DNA of 64,000 nucleotides from Prolixibacteraceae bacterium (GCA_028282705.1 JANQHI010000037.1:1-64000), one strand, 5' to 3'. Positions 36,207 through 45,179 are shown, counted from the first letter of the stretch. Numbers and translations: made by a program. Notes: generated by a model not told the origin, from the letters alone.

Positions 36207-38396
36207 ATGGCAGAATTTAGATTTAAAGCACTGGAAGAAGTATTAAACCGTAAGCCAGTACAGATTGAAAGAGAAGAGAACTTGACTTCTGATTATTATG
36301 GGATGTTGGTTTTTGACCAGCCAAAAATGAAGAAGTATTTGTCACGTGAGGCATACAAAGCTGTTATGGATGCTATTGTAAATGGCACTACTATTGACAG
36401 GAAGATGGCAGACCAGGTAGCTCAGGGTATGAAATCATGGGCAATGGAAAATGGAGCGACACATTATACCCACTGGTTCCACCCATTAACAGATGGTACA
36501 GCTGAAAAGCATGATGCTTTTATTGAACATACCTCAGGTTCAAATGTTGTGGAGGCTTTTTCGGGGAAATTGCTTGCACAGCAAGAACCAGATGCATCTT
36601 CATTCCCTAGTGGGGGCATCAGGCAAACATTTGAAGCACGTGGTTATACTGCCTGGGATCCATCTTCACCTGCATTTATTAATGGGACAACACTTACAAT
36701 CCCTACTATTTTCATTTCTTATACTGGCGAGGCCCTTGACCATAAAACACCATTGCTGAGGGCACTGCATGCAGTTGATAATGCAGCTACAGAGGTGGCA
36801 CAATATTTTGACAAAAATGTATCAAATGTAAAAGCTAACCTGGGATGGGAACAGGAGTATTTCCTTATTGATGAGGCATTGTATATGGCACGTCCAGACC
36901 TTGTGTTAACAGGGCGCACACTGATGGGGCATGCATCATCAAAAGACCAACAGTTGGATGACCACTATTTTAGCTCAATACCTAGCAGGGCAACAGCTTT
37001 TATGATCGACCTTGAAAATGAAGCATATAAGCTGGGGATTCCTGTTAAAACACGCCACAATGAGGTTGCCCCAAACCAGTTTGAGTTTGCGCCAATTTTT
37101 GAAGAGGTAAACCTCGCTAATGACCATAACCAAATGTTGATGGATTTAATGAAAAAGGTAGCACGTAAACATAAATTCCGTGTACTTTTCCATGAAAAAC
37201 CATTTTCAGGGATCAATGGTTCAGGGAAACATAATAACTGGTCTTTGACCACTGATACAGGTGTTAACTTGTATTCTCCGGGCAAGAACCCAAAATCAAA
37301 CCTTCAGTTCCTGACATTTGTAGTGAATACCATGAAAGCTGTTTATGATAACCAGGATCTGTTAAGGGCAAGTATCCTTACAGCTTCAAACTCGCATAGG
37401 CTTGGTGCTAATGAAGCACCTCCTTCTATTTTGTCTGTATTCCTTGGGTCAGAAGTATCAAAAATGCTTGACCTGATGGAAGAGGCTGTGGTTGACCGTA
37501 AAATGACACCTGATGAAAAGACAGCCTTGAAACTAAATATTGGGCGTATTCCTGAAATTATCCTTGATAATACTGACAGGAACAGGACTTCCCCATTTGC
37601 TTTTACAGGAAACAGGTTCGAATTTAGGGCAGTAGGTTCATCTGCCAATAATGCCCCTGCAATGATTGTACTGAACACTATTGTTGCCAAGCAGCTAAAG
37701 AATTTCAAAGCTGAAGTTGATAAACTGATTGAATCTGGGGTTAAAAAGGATGAAGCCATTTTCCAGGTATTAAAAGGGCTGATCATTGATTCAAAACCAA
37801 TCCGTTTTAATGGTGATGGTTATAGTGATGAATGGGTCAAAGAAGCTGCAAGCAGGGGATTAACAAATATTACAAGTGTCCCTGAATCACTATCAGCCTA
37901 TTTGCGCGATGAGAACAAGAAACTGTTTGAAGAGGTTGGCATATTTAATGAGTCAGAGCTGGAAGGGCGCGTAGAAGTAGAATTTGAAAAGTTCATTATG
38001 AAGATACAGATTGAAGCGCGTGTTTTAGGTGACTTGGCCATTAACCATATTGTACCTACAGCAGTGCAGTACCAGACAGTTCTGCTAGAGAATGTGAAAA
38101 ACCTGAAGCAGGTATTCTCTCAAGAGGAATTTGATGCATTGGCTTCTGCAAGGAAAGAACTGATACGTGAAATTGGGGGGCATATTACATCAATTAAAGC
38201 TAAAGTAAAAGAGATGGTTGAGGCACGCAAAAAGGCAAATATTGTTGAGGATGCCATTGAAAAAGCTAAAGTTTATGATGATACTGTGCGCCCATACCTG
38301 GACGATATCCGTAGCCATATTGACAAGCTTGAACTGATTGTAGACAATGAGCTATGGCCATTGCCTAAATATAGGGAATTACTGTTTGTAAGATAG
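36207..38396 (+). CDS. glnN: glutamine synthetase type III
   Basis: This 729-residue GSIII makes glutamine from glutamate and ammonia. The length, far above the 450-470 residues of GSI, and the N-terminal MAEFRFKALEEVLNRKPVQIE are GSIII hallmarks. ATHYTHWFHPLTDGTAEKHDAF, NVKANLGWEQEYFLID (metal Glu pair), TRHNEVAPNQFEFAPIFEE and HEKPFSGINGSGKHNNWSL (ATP/substrate loop) mark the catalytic core. It is the only GS in the window and appears monocistronic, closed by a strong terminator. Confidence 0.96.
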   Translation: MAEFRFKALEEVLNRKPVQIEREENLTSDYYGMLVFDQPKMKKYLSREAYKAVMDAIVNGTTIDRKMADQVAQGMKSWAMENGATHYTHWFHPLTDGTAEKHDAFIEHTSGSNVVEAFSGKLLAQQEPDASSFPSGGIRQTFEARGYTAWDPSSPAFINGTTLTIPTIFISYTGEALDHKTPLLRALHAVDNAATEVAQYFDKNVSNVKANLGWEQEYFLIDEALYMARPDLVLTGRTLMGHASSKDQQLDDHYFSSIPSRATAFMIDLENEAYKLGIPVKTRHNEVAPNQFEFAPIFEEVNLANDHNQMLMDLMKKVARKHKFRVLFHEKPFSGINGSGKHNNWSLTTDTGVNLYSPGKNPKSNLQFLTFVVNTMKAVYDNQDLLRASILTASNSHRLGANEAPPSILSVFLGSEVSKMLDLMEEAVVDRKMTPDEKTALKLNIGRIPEIILDNTDRNRTSPFAFTGNRFEFRAVGSSANNAPAMIVLNTIVAKQLKNFKAEVDKLIESGVKKDEAIFQVLKGLIIDSKPIRFNGDGYSDEWVKEAASRGLTNITSVPESLSAYLRDENKKLFEEVGIFNESELEGRVEVEFEKFIMKIQIEARVLGDLAINHIVPTAVQYQTVLLENVKNLKQVFSQEEFDALASARKELIREIGGHITSIKAKVKEMVEARKKANIVEDAIEKAKVYDDTVRPYLDDIRSHIDKLELIVDNELWPLPKYRELLFVR

Positions 38397-38421
38397 GGAA
38401 AAGGTATATTTGATTTAAAAG

Positions 38422-38452
38422 AAAGGGGGTTGTTTTTTTACAACCCCCTTTT
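38422..38452. terminator. bidirectional terminator after glnN
   Basis: AAAGGGGGTTGT (38422-38433) and ACAACCCCCTTT (38440-38451) form a 12-bp stem with a T-rich loop and T tail, between glnN and the convergent protease gene ending at 38461. Confidence 0.85.
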
Positions 38453-38460
38453 ACTCTATT

Positions 38461-40869
38461 TTATTTCTTTATCAATTTTTGAATTAAATTATATTCTCCT
38501 GCTTTTACATTTATTAAATATGTGCCGGGTGAATATATGGATAGGTCGATAGTTTCCTTTTTATTTTTAGAGATATTGCTAATAATTTCTTTCCCGTTAA
38601 TATCAATAATGCTATATTTAAAAGGAAATATATCTCCTTTGTAATCTATTGTAATTTTATTTTTAAACGGATTTGGGAAAACCTCAATTTCTGCTTCAGT
38701 TCTTAACATATTGTCTTTGTTAGTTAAAATTTCTCCTTGGGCAAGTATATTTCCTGATTTTAATCCATAAATATTAGTTGAAAAAGATTGCTGACGAAAT
38801 GTTCCGTAACAATCATAATAGGTCACAATTCCTGAATAATATCCATCACTTGACGCTCCAGTGCCATCCCATACATTTATTGTTCCATTTTGAAAAACGG
38901 GTTGATCGTTTGCCCCATAGACAAATTGACCCCACCTGTCAAAGATAACTATATTATATTCTGTGATGAAGGCAAATCTGATTTGATAGTAATCGTTTTG
39001 TCCGTCACCATCGGGAGTGAAACCAGATGGTTGGGGAAAAATACATGAACTTTGACATCCCATATCCGGTTCTGTCATTAATTCTTGCTCAATATCAGCA
39101 CTAAATGAGACTCCTTTTTTAACCTCAAAACCACCTGCAAGAGTAATGTGTAAACCTGCTTCAAATGTATAAGTGCCGCTTTTTAATGCTAAAAGCGTAT
39201 TTGGGTTAGGTTCTGCAAATAGCTCATACCTGCTTTGTACGGTCCTTGAGGGTATATCCTGAAGGGTTTTTAATGTGACAACATCTTGCATCCCGCAAGG
39301 ATAACAACTTCCCCCACAATCGATTTCCGTTTCATCTCCATCTTTCATACAATTATTACAATGTGAAGGAGGTGCGGGTGGTGCTGGATTCGAACTTGGA
39401 GAACTATATTGAACATTTGGATCAATTAAATAAAGAATTGACAAGTGTAGATTATCAAATCTACCATACGTGGTATGATTATTTGAATTGTCTTGTCCTA
39501 CAGTAGTACAATCTCCACTACCTCTACAAATCCAACCAACAACTTCTTTAGTGGAATTGAAACATGGGGACCCAGATAAACCAGGTTCGCCAACTCCTTG
39601 ATCCAAATATAAGCCAAAGTTATCTGAATTTGCCCAAGCCCTATCATTATCAATACAGACTTTTTTCACGTCACTTCTGGGATGACCTATTACTGCATAT
39701 CCTTGGTTAGTATAATTATGGTTTGTTGTCCATCCAGCATACAATATATTATACTTTGCAAGCTTATCAATATTTTTAGAAGTTTGGAGTACAGCATAAT
39801 CTTCACTTGCAGTGTAGAAAAGTTCCTCAGGATTATAGGAGTCTCCTAAATCTAATAAATTAAAAGTTCCTGGAAGCAATTTCCCATAGCGAGATTTTGT
39901 TTCATTACAATTTTGATTTTCATAGTCAACTCTAATATCAATATCATCAAAGTTTGTGCTTATATCATATACATTAACACCGTCAGGTTTTGGAGTAAAA
40001 AGATGCCCACAAGTGACCATAATTGGATATTCTGTCCCTGTATAATTACCTTCTTTATTAAGAAAATAGCCACTTCCATCACTACGCAAATTTGGATTTC
40101 CATTATATGTATATGCGATTCTAACAAAGACTACGGCTTTGCTTTCATTTTGCCAAGCAAGCCCTTCGGGGCATACAACATCTTTTTGACAAGATAGCGC
40201 CGGATTGCTGGTCCAACCTCCACTTTTAAGTTTATTTTCTGTGTTATTATTATTTAGAGCTTTTTTTTTACTTGGACCTTCAAACCAATAGTCTACACGA
40301 TCGATTATAAAGTTTCCTTTCATTTCAATATTTATTGGCTCAAAATATTCAATTACTAGTTTTTGGTCATAAACCATTGCTGTTAGCCCCTTATTTTTTA
40401 TCCTGTCCGGAATTTCACCTTTTATATAAGTCTCTGGTTCCTGAATTTCATATGGAATATTTCCTGGGATAATACTAAAATATGCACCTTCAGGAACATC
40501 AAAATCCTTAATGTGAATTCTTAGCGCTCCAGCAGTTTGACTTTCAACAGTATAAATCCAAATGGTACCCTCATCAATTTTGAATGAAATAGCACTTTCT
40601 TTAAAATTAACCAACGTATCAATTGGGAAACCAGCAATTGCAGTATTTCCCAACTCATGTAATGCTTTTCCATTATTATATATTCTACAAAGAGAATCAT
40701 TATCAAATGAAGGTAAAACCAATGAATGAATGTCCTTTTTCTTTATAATATCTTTGTATTTTTCCGTTAATGAAAAAGGGATAATATCACCCCATTCATC
40801 ATAAATAATTTGAGCTTTTATATGAGTTACAAAAAGCAGTGTCAATATTAAAATAAATATGTTTTTCAT
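38461..40869 (-). CDS. secreted trypsin-like protease with two C-terminal sorting modules
   Basis: This 802-residue exported protein has a signal peptide to about residue 19 (THIKAQ). An N-terminal beta domain precedes a lysyl-endopeptidase-like serine protease domain with His289 (VTCGHLF), Asp357 (TASEDYAVLQ) and Ser434 (GEPGLSGSPCF). A proline-rich linker and the Cys-rich motif CNNCMKDGDETEIDCGGSCYPC (residues 504-525) follow, then a beta segment. A gliding-motility C-terminal (type B, CHU_C) module comes next (about 620-710: FTPDGDGQNDYYQI, NIVIFDRWGQFVYG). A type A T9SS sorting domain closes the protein (EVFPNPFKNKITI...YLINVKAG). Having both sorting modules is unusual. It lies 30 bases downstream of an S74 gene, probably in one operon. 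Confidence 0.8.
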   Translation of the reverse strand: MKNIFILILTLLFVTHIKAQIIYDEWGDIIPFSLTEKYKDIIKKKDIHSLVLPSFDNDSLCRIYNNGKALHELGNTAIAGFPIDTLVNFKESAISFKIDEGTIWIYTVESQTAGALRIHIKDFDVPEGAYFSIIPGNIPYEIQEPETYIKGEIPDRIKNKGLTAMVYDQKLVIEYFEPINIEMKGNFIIDRVDYWFEGPSKKKALNNNNTENKLKSGGWTSNPALSCQKDVVCPEGLAWQNESKAVVFVRIAYTYNGNPNLRSDGSGYFLNKEGNYTGTEYPIMVTCGHLFTPKPDGVNVYDISTNFDDIDIRVDYENQNCNETKSRYGKLLPGTFNLLDLGDSYNPEELFYTASEDYAVLQTSKNIDKLAKYNILYAGWTTNHNYTNQGYAVIGHPRSDVKKVCIDNDRAWANSDNFGLYLDQGVGEPGLSGSPCFNSTKEVVGWICRGSGDCTTVGQDNSNNHTTYGRFDNLHLSILYLIDPNVQYSSPSSNPAPPAPPSHCNNCMKDGDETEIDCGGSCYPCGMQDVVTLKTLQDIPSRTVQSRYELFAEPNPNTLLALKSGTYTFEAGLHITLAGGFEVKKGVSFSADIEQELMTEPDMGCQSSCIFPQPSGFTPDGDGQNDYYQIRFAFITEYNIVIFDRWGQFVYGANDQPVFQNGTINVWDGTGASSDGYYSGIVTYYDCYGTFRQQSFSTNIYGLKSGNILAQGEILTNKDNMLRTEAEIEVFPNPFKNKITIDYKGDIFPFKYSIIDINGKEIISNISKNKKETIDLSIYSPGTYLINVKAGEYNLIQKLIKK

Positions 40870-40899
40870 ATTTTGTTATTTTCAATTATCATTCCAAGA

Positions 40900-41709
40900 T
40901 TAGTTTTTAATATACCCATCCTTTTTAGCCATCTTTTCCAAAAGCTCAATTTGCTTTTGTTGCTCCTTAATTGATTCAACCAGTACAGGAATTAACCCTA
41001 TATAATCAATAGATAAATATCCTTCAGAGTCTTCTTCAACTAATTCTGGGAATACGGCTTGTACATTTTGGGCAATTAAACCAAGGCGGGTCCTCTTTTT
41101 TTCTTTTCTTTTTTTGTTGACCTCCTTAGAATGAGCTATATCATTTTGTTCTTTTTCAGTTAGTGCCCCTCTTGGGGTTAGTACATCATTTTGAGAACTT
41201 TGTGACAGTACATAGCTAACGCCATTCAGTTTTTGAAGTTCTGAAAGTTTTTTGCTTATGGGTTTAATATTTTCTTTAAACCTTTTATCTGAGCTTAATA
41301 AAATACCTTTTGCATAAACATCTGTTTCAAATTTGAATTTTGTAGGGTCTGAATCTTCCCACCTGGCAATAATCCCACCTGTTGGATACCCTTGTCCCCA
41401 TGTAAGGTAAATACCTTTTTTGCCATGAAGGACTAATTTATCAGTATCAGTGTTCCCTAGTTCGCCAATGTATACATTAGCTCCCCAATTTTCGTTCCTA
41501 CCATAATCGCCAATCCCTAATTTCCCTCCTGCCAGGTATTCTCCAATTGAGCCATATACTTGCATAGAGAGGTCGTTGAAAGGGTCATCTTGTGGCCTGT
41601 CTCCAAAAATTTTTACTTGTCCTCCAATGGATACTTTAATTTGTGCTTGTGTGTTAAAAGATAGTAATGCAATGATGGCAATATTTATTAATATAGTTAT
41701 TCGTTTCAT
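40900..41709 (-). CDS. S74 tail-fibre-chaperone-domain secreted protein (copy 2)
   Basis: This 269-residue protein has a signal peptide (LLSFNTQAQ), a roughly 110-residue N-terminal beta region (VKIFGDRPQDDPFNDLSMQVYGSIGEYLAGGKLGIGDYG) and a C-terminal Peptidase_S74 intramolecular chaperone domain beginning at SSDKRFKENIKPI (Ser140-Asp141). S74 domains trimerise phage tail spikes and bacterial surface proteins and are often self-cleaved at that serine. The C-terminal ..GLIPVLVESIKEQQKQIELLEKM coiled coil fits trimer formation. It is 35 bases from its paralogue upstream and 30 bases from the secreted protease downstream. Confidence 0.75.
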   Translation of the reverse strand: MKRITILINIAIIALLSFNTQAQIKVSIGGQVKIFGDRPQDDPFNDLSMQVYGSIGEYLAGGKLGIGDYGRNENWGANVYIGELGNTDTDKLVLHGKKGIYLTWGQGYPTGGIIARWEDSDPTKFKFETDVYAKGILLSSDKRFKENIKPISKKLSELQKLNGVSYVLSQSSQNDVLTPRGALTEKEQNDIAHSKEVNKKRKEKKRTRLGLIAQNVQAVFPELVEEDSEGYLSIDYIGLIPVLVESIKEQQKQIELLEKMAKKDGYIKN

Positions 41710-41744
41710 TTTTTTATATTTAATTTTTATGTATTGATGATGAA

Positions 41745-42548
41745 CTAATTTTGTTTCTGATAAAAAGCCTGTAGCCTGGAAATTGTTGCTTGTTGTTCTT
41801 TTATTGCTTCAATTAAAAGAGGGATCATACCAGCATAATCTACATAAAAGTAACCTTCCTCGTTTTCAACAACTAATTCCGGAAAAATTATTTGCAATTC
41901 TTGTGCAACAAAACCCAGCCTCTCTTTTTTAATTTCTTTTAATTTCTTTTCCAAGTTAGTAAAATGGGCAATGTCTTTTTGTTCCTTTTCAGAAAGTTCT
42001 ATTCCCGGATAGGTTTTTTCAATTGTTTTTGAACTGGGCTTTTTTAAATTGTATTTGACCCCTTTTACATTAATCAATTTTGACAACGATTTTGTTACAG
42101 GCTTAATGTTCTTTTTATACCTCTTATCTGAATTTAATAACACCCCATTTGCTGTCACATCAGTTTGAAATGAAAAAGCATCTTCTATAATGTATGGGAT
42201 ATCCTGGATACTCCCCAAAATATTACTATAGCCATAGCCTCTCCCCCAGGTAAAATATACACCTTTTTTACCATAAAGTTCTAATTTATCAGAATCTAAA
42301 TTTTGCCCATATTCACCTATATAGACTTCGGGTCCATTGGGGTAATCCTCCCCAAACCCAATTTTCCCGTTAGCAAGGTATTGTCCATATTCGCCATAAA
42401 CCTGCATAGAAAGGTCTTTGTTTAAATCATCTGTTGGCCTGTCTCCAAAGATTTTTACCCGGCTATCCTCATAAATTTTAACTTGAGGATAAACGCTAAT
42501 GGTTAGGATTGTAAACCCAAAAATGAACAACAATGAAATTATTTTCAT
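41745..42548 (-). CDS. S74 tail-fibre-chaperone-domain secreted protein (copy 1)
   Basis: This 267-residue paralogue of the next gene aligns over its whole length without major gaps. It shares VKIFGDRP, DLSMQVYGEYGQYLANGKIGFGEDY, SDKLELYGKKGVYFTWGRGY and the S74 start NSDKRYKKNIKPV at the same residue number (Ser140-Asp141). The signal peptide ends near VYPQ. The ATG at 42548 is used; an upstream 20-residue extension starts in a leader hairpin. It is presumed to trimerise via the C-terminal coiled coil (IEAIKEQQATISRLQAFY). As first gene of the likely three-gene transcript it sits below a long, structured upstream region. Confidence 0.72.
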   Translation of the reverse strand: MKIISLLFIFGFTILTISVYPQVKIYEDSRVKIFGDRPTDDLNKDLSMQVYGEYGQYLANGKIGFGEDYPNGPEVYIGEYGQNLDSDKLELYGKKGVYFTWGRGYGYSNILGSIQDIPYIIEDAFSFQTDVTANGVLLNSDKRYKKNIKPVTKSLSKLINVKGVKYNLKKPSSKTIEKTYPGIELSEKEQKDIAHFTNLEKKLKEIKKERLGFVAQELQIIFPELVVENEEGYFYVDYAGMIPLLIEAIKEQQATISRLQAFYQKQN

Positions 42549-42565
42549 AATTTTAAAAGTTTTAT

Positions 42566-42594
42566 GGGCAAAGGGAGCTCCAACTCCCTCGCCC
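42566..42594 (-). promoter_or_regulatory. leader hairpin just upstream of S74 copy 1
   Basis: GGGC (42566-42569) / GCCC (42591-42594) and GGGAG (42573-42577) / CTCCC (42584-42588) form a two-part stem ending 18 bases before the ATG at 42548. In the mRNA it would lie in the 5' leader and could affect translation. Function is inferred only from position. Confidence 0.4.
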
Positions 42595-42859
42595 TGGTTA
42601 AAAAACAAAATGCTGCAACCTGGTTCTTTTAAAGGGCTGGGTTGCTTTTTGCCCTTGAACTTATGTTGTTTAATTTGTTGTACCCCTTAGCTTATAATGA
42701 ATAATCTTTAAAGCACAATCCATTGCTGCCTATTTTATCGAGGTTAATATTTCGTAAAATTATATGGTCTCTGGGAAAACACGGGCAAGTTTATACCAGA
42801 GGTTAAACATTCAATATTCAGGTATCAAATATACAGGTTTTACAGTTCAAAAAAAATAT

Positions 42860-42870
42860 GGGGGGGGGGG
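42860..42870 (+). repeat. poly-G tract (11 G)
   Basis: Eleven consecutive Gs in a strongly AT-rich region, about 310 bases before the first S74 gene. Such tracts are prone to slippage; the effect here is unknown. Confidence 0.8.
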
Positions 42871-43024
42871 ATTTTTTGCTGATTTTATTATTAAACTGTG
42901 GACTTGTTTAAAGTTAAATGCTAAAAATGCTCGTAATCACCTGAAATGCTGCATTTAATAATTTTAAAAAAATGTTACATTTTTCACATATCGACTCACC
43001 CTGGTCCCTATTGCTCGAGATCGT

Positions 43025-43046
43025 CCCTCTCTATGCATAGAGAGGG
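43025..43046. repeat. 22-bp perfect palindrome
   Basis: The half-site CCCTCTCTATG is followed by its exact reverse complement. It lies about 160 bases before the TlpA-like gene. It could be an operator, a hairpin or a mobile palindromic spacer unit. Confidence 0.6.
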
Positions 43047-43206
43047 ATAAAAGGGAGAGTCAGAAAGATTATTTTTATCGGCATACTATCATTCTTTATG
43101 ATTTAACTTTTGTGTCCTATTCACAAGAGCTTTTTTTAAGATTTTCTAAATACAACTGTAAGGTTTTACCATTATGCACGACTATACATAACTAAATAAA
43201 AAGAGT

Positions 43207-43686
43207 ATGAAGTATTTTATTTTGTTATTTTTTGTGGTTAGTATAATTGAGGTTAAAGCCCAACATCCTGATATTGAGCTAAAGACCCTGGATCAACAAT
43301 GGGTTTCAATTGATGGCCTCAAAGGAGAAACATTAACAGTTGTAGACTTTTGGGCTACCTGGTGTAAGCCCTGTGTAACAGCTTTGCCAAAGCTGGCTGA
43401 AATACACAGGGAGTTCCAGGAACAGGGGGTTGAGTTTATTGGTATAAACACTGATGGACCCAGGAATATTGCCAAAGTAAAACCACTGGTTAAAACATTG
43501 GGTATTAACTACCCCATCCTCCTTGATACAGACAATGAACTGGTTAATGAGTACAATGTAACTGCTTTCCCAACCTTATTTATTTTTGATAGGAAAGGGG
43601 AACTGGCTTTTACGCATGAAGGTTTTGTTAAGGGAGACGAGAAAATTATCCGTGAAGAAATTTCTAAACTACTTGAATCCTTATGA
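43207..43686 (+). CDS. TlpA-like periplasmic thioredoxin
   Basis: This 159-residue exported thioredoxin-fold protein has a signal peptide (FVVSIIEVKAQ), the redox motif WCKPC (Cys53, Cys56 in VVDFWATWCKPC) and the cis-Pro strand region VTAFPTLFIFD. TlpA/ResA-like proteins reduce disulfides outside the cytoplasm, often in cytochrome c or metalloprotein maturation. It is the first gene of a three-gene cluster; its stop overlaps the next start by four bases (ATGA), indicating translational coupling. Confidence 0.88.
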   Translation: MKYFILLFFVVSIIEVKAQHPDIELKTLDQQWVSIDGLKGETLTVVDFWATWCKPCVTALPKLAEIHREFQEQGVEFIGINTDGPRNIAKVKPLVKTLGINYPILLDTDNELVNEYNVTAFPTLFIFDRKGELAFTHEGFVKGDEKIIREEISKLLESL

Positions 43687-45179
43687 GAAAATACATACTT
43701 ATTTCTATGGTACTGCTTGTTTTGCAATATAATCCCGCTAATGCCCAATTTTCGGGGAATAGCCTTGTAGAATACCAGCTGGGTAATATCCCGGAAACTG
43801 ACCCTAAAGATGCCAGTACAATTTATGGGCAGTTTAACCTGAATTACAGGTGGAAATCTTTAAAAGCTTCAACAAGGATTGAGAATTTTTATTCAACAGT
43901 GCCTGAGCGCAGCCAGTATACCCAGTTTACCCAATATTCTTTGAATTTTACAAAAAAAGGGTTTAAAGTTAAGGCAGGGAATTTTTATGAGACCTTAGGG
44001 AAAGGATTGCTTTACAGGGGGTTTGAAATAAAAAACTCAATCCTGGAAGACCAGGTATACAGGGTCAGGCGTTCATTCTTTAGGGATACCAGGGGAATTT
44101 TTGGAGGGTATTCAAACAAAGATATCTCTATTAAAATACTGCATGGGAATTCATTATCAACAGAATTACCCCCAACTTTTGATGATAACAGGGTTGACCA
44201 GGCAACAGCTTCTGAAATTAAAGTAAGGATTAAAAATCAGAGGGTAGGGGCAATATACCTGTATAATGACAGCCCTGCAGAGAAAGCACAATACATGTCT
44301 TTTTCATTGGAAGGAGATATAACCCAAAACCTTGGTTACTATGGTGAGTATGCCCACAGGGTAGATGGGCAGAAATTTTTTGGCCATGAAAAAGAAGATG
44401 GGTATGGTGGTTATTTTAACCTGAATTATGCTACCAGTGGGTTTGGGGCAAGTGTTGAAATAAAAGACTATCACAACCTGTTTATAGGCTCAGGTATTTC
44501 AGACCCCCCAACATTGGTGAAGGAGCATTATTACAGGTTGCTGAACAGGAGCACACATGTAACCAATTTAGTGGATGAGCGTGGCTTTCAGGTTGAAGCA
44601 TTCTTTGTACCCCGTGAAAACCAACTGTTAACTTTCAATACATCAAAAGCCATTAATCAATTTGGTGATACAAAATTTGTGTTTAATGAATACTTCCTGG
44701 AATGGAGTATTGAACTAAAAGATGAAAGGCAGCTAAAGGTTTTTGGGGATTATTCAAGCGACAACTTGTTGTTAGAAAAAAACAGGTATGCCACAGGTAT
44801 TTATTATACCCAGGGGATGGCTAAAAACTGGTCATTCTCTATTGAATCAGAGGCACAGCAAATAGAGAGGGAGTTTTCTGAAAAAGAAAACTTGTATAAT
44901 GTTTATATGGGGTTTATTGTTAATAAAACAACTAAATTTTCAGGGGCATTTATCTGGGAATTCACCACTGACCCTGTTGTTGCTGACCTTCAACAAACAG
45001 AAAAAATAGAAGAAAGCAGGCACTATTTAAGTGTGGCATTTACATATAAGCCCAACAGGAAAAACACCTTTTCATTGTTTGCAGGGAACAGGAGGGGAGG
45101 CCCGGCCTGTACTTCAGGGATTTGTTATGAAGTCCTTGATTTTAAAGGGGTTGAATTGCATTGGGCTATGAAGTTATAA
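43683..45179 (+). CDS. DUF6029-family outer-membrane protein
   Basis: This 498-residue protein has a signal peptide (LVLQYNPANAQ). The body is made of alternating strands rich in Tyr, Phe and Arg (YGQFNLNYRWKSLKASTRIENFYST, GFKVKAGNFYETLGKGLLYRGFE), typical of an outer-membrane barrel and matching the DUF6029 family. Function is unknown. Translational overlap with the upstream thioredoxin and a 16-base gap to the downstream exported redoxin suggest a joint role. Near the C-terminus a cysteine pair (GPACTSGICYEV) could be a redox target; this is speculation. Confidence 0.75.
   Translation: MRKYILISMVLLVLQYNPANAQFSGNSLVEYQLGNIPETDPKDASTIYGQFNLNYRWKSLKASTRIENFYSTVPERSQYTQFTQYSLNFTKKGFKVKAGNFYETLGKGLLYRGFEIKNSILEDQVYRVRRSFFRDTRGIFGGYSNKDISIKILHGNSLSTELPPTFDDNRVDQATASEIKVRIKNQRVGAIYLYNDSPAEKAQYMSFSLEGDITQNLGYYGEYAHRVDGQKFFGHEKEDGYGGYFNLNYATSGFGASVEIKDYHNLFIGSGISDPPTLVKEHYYRLLNRSTHVTNLVDERGFQVEAFFVPRENQLLTFNTSKAINQFGDTKFVFNEYFLEWSIELKDERQLKVFGDYSSDNLLLEKNRYATGIYYTQGMAKNWSFSIESEAQQIEREFSEKENLYNVYMGFIVNKTTKFSGAFIWEFTTDPVVADLQQTEKIEESRHYLSVAFTYKPNRKNTFSLFAGNRRGGPACTSGICYEVLDFKGVELHWAMKL

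Larger units (their letters stand above)
42595..43206. other. long divergent intergenic region (S74 operon / redox operon)
   Basis: About 610 bases between two divergent gene clusters. It holds an 11-G tract (42860-42870), a 22-bp perfect palindrome (43025-43046) and a weak hairpin GCAACC/GGTTGC at 42615-42645 followed by five Ts. A 64-codon frame spanning the G tract has no leader or family likeness and is not called a gene. Confidence 0.45.

Noticed and set aside
42764-42958. 64-codon plus-strand frame containing the G tract
   Set aside because: No signal peptide, family likeness or start context; glycine codons come from the homopolymer. Treated as non-coding.
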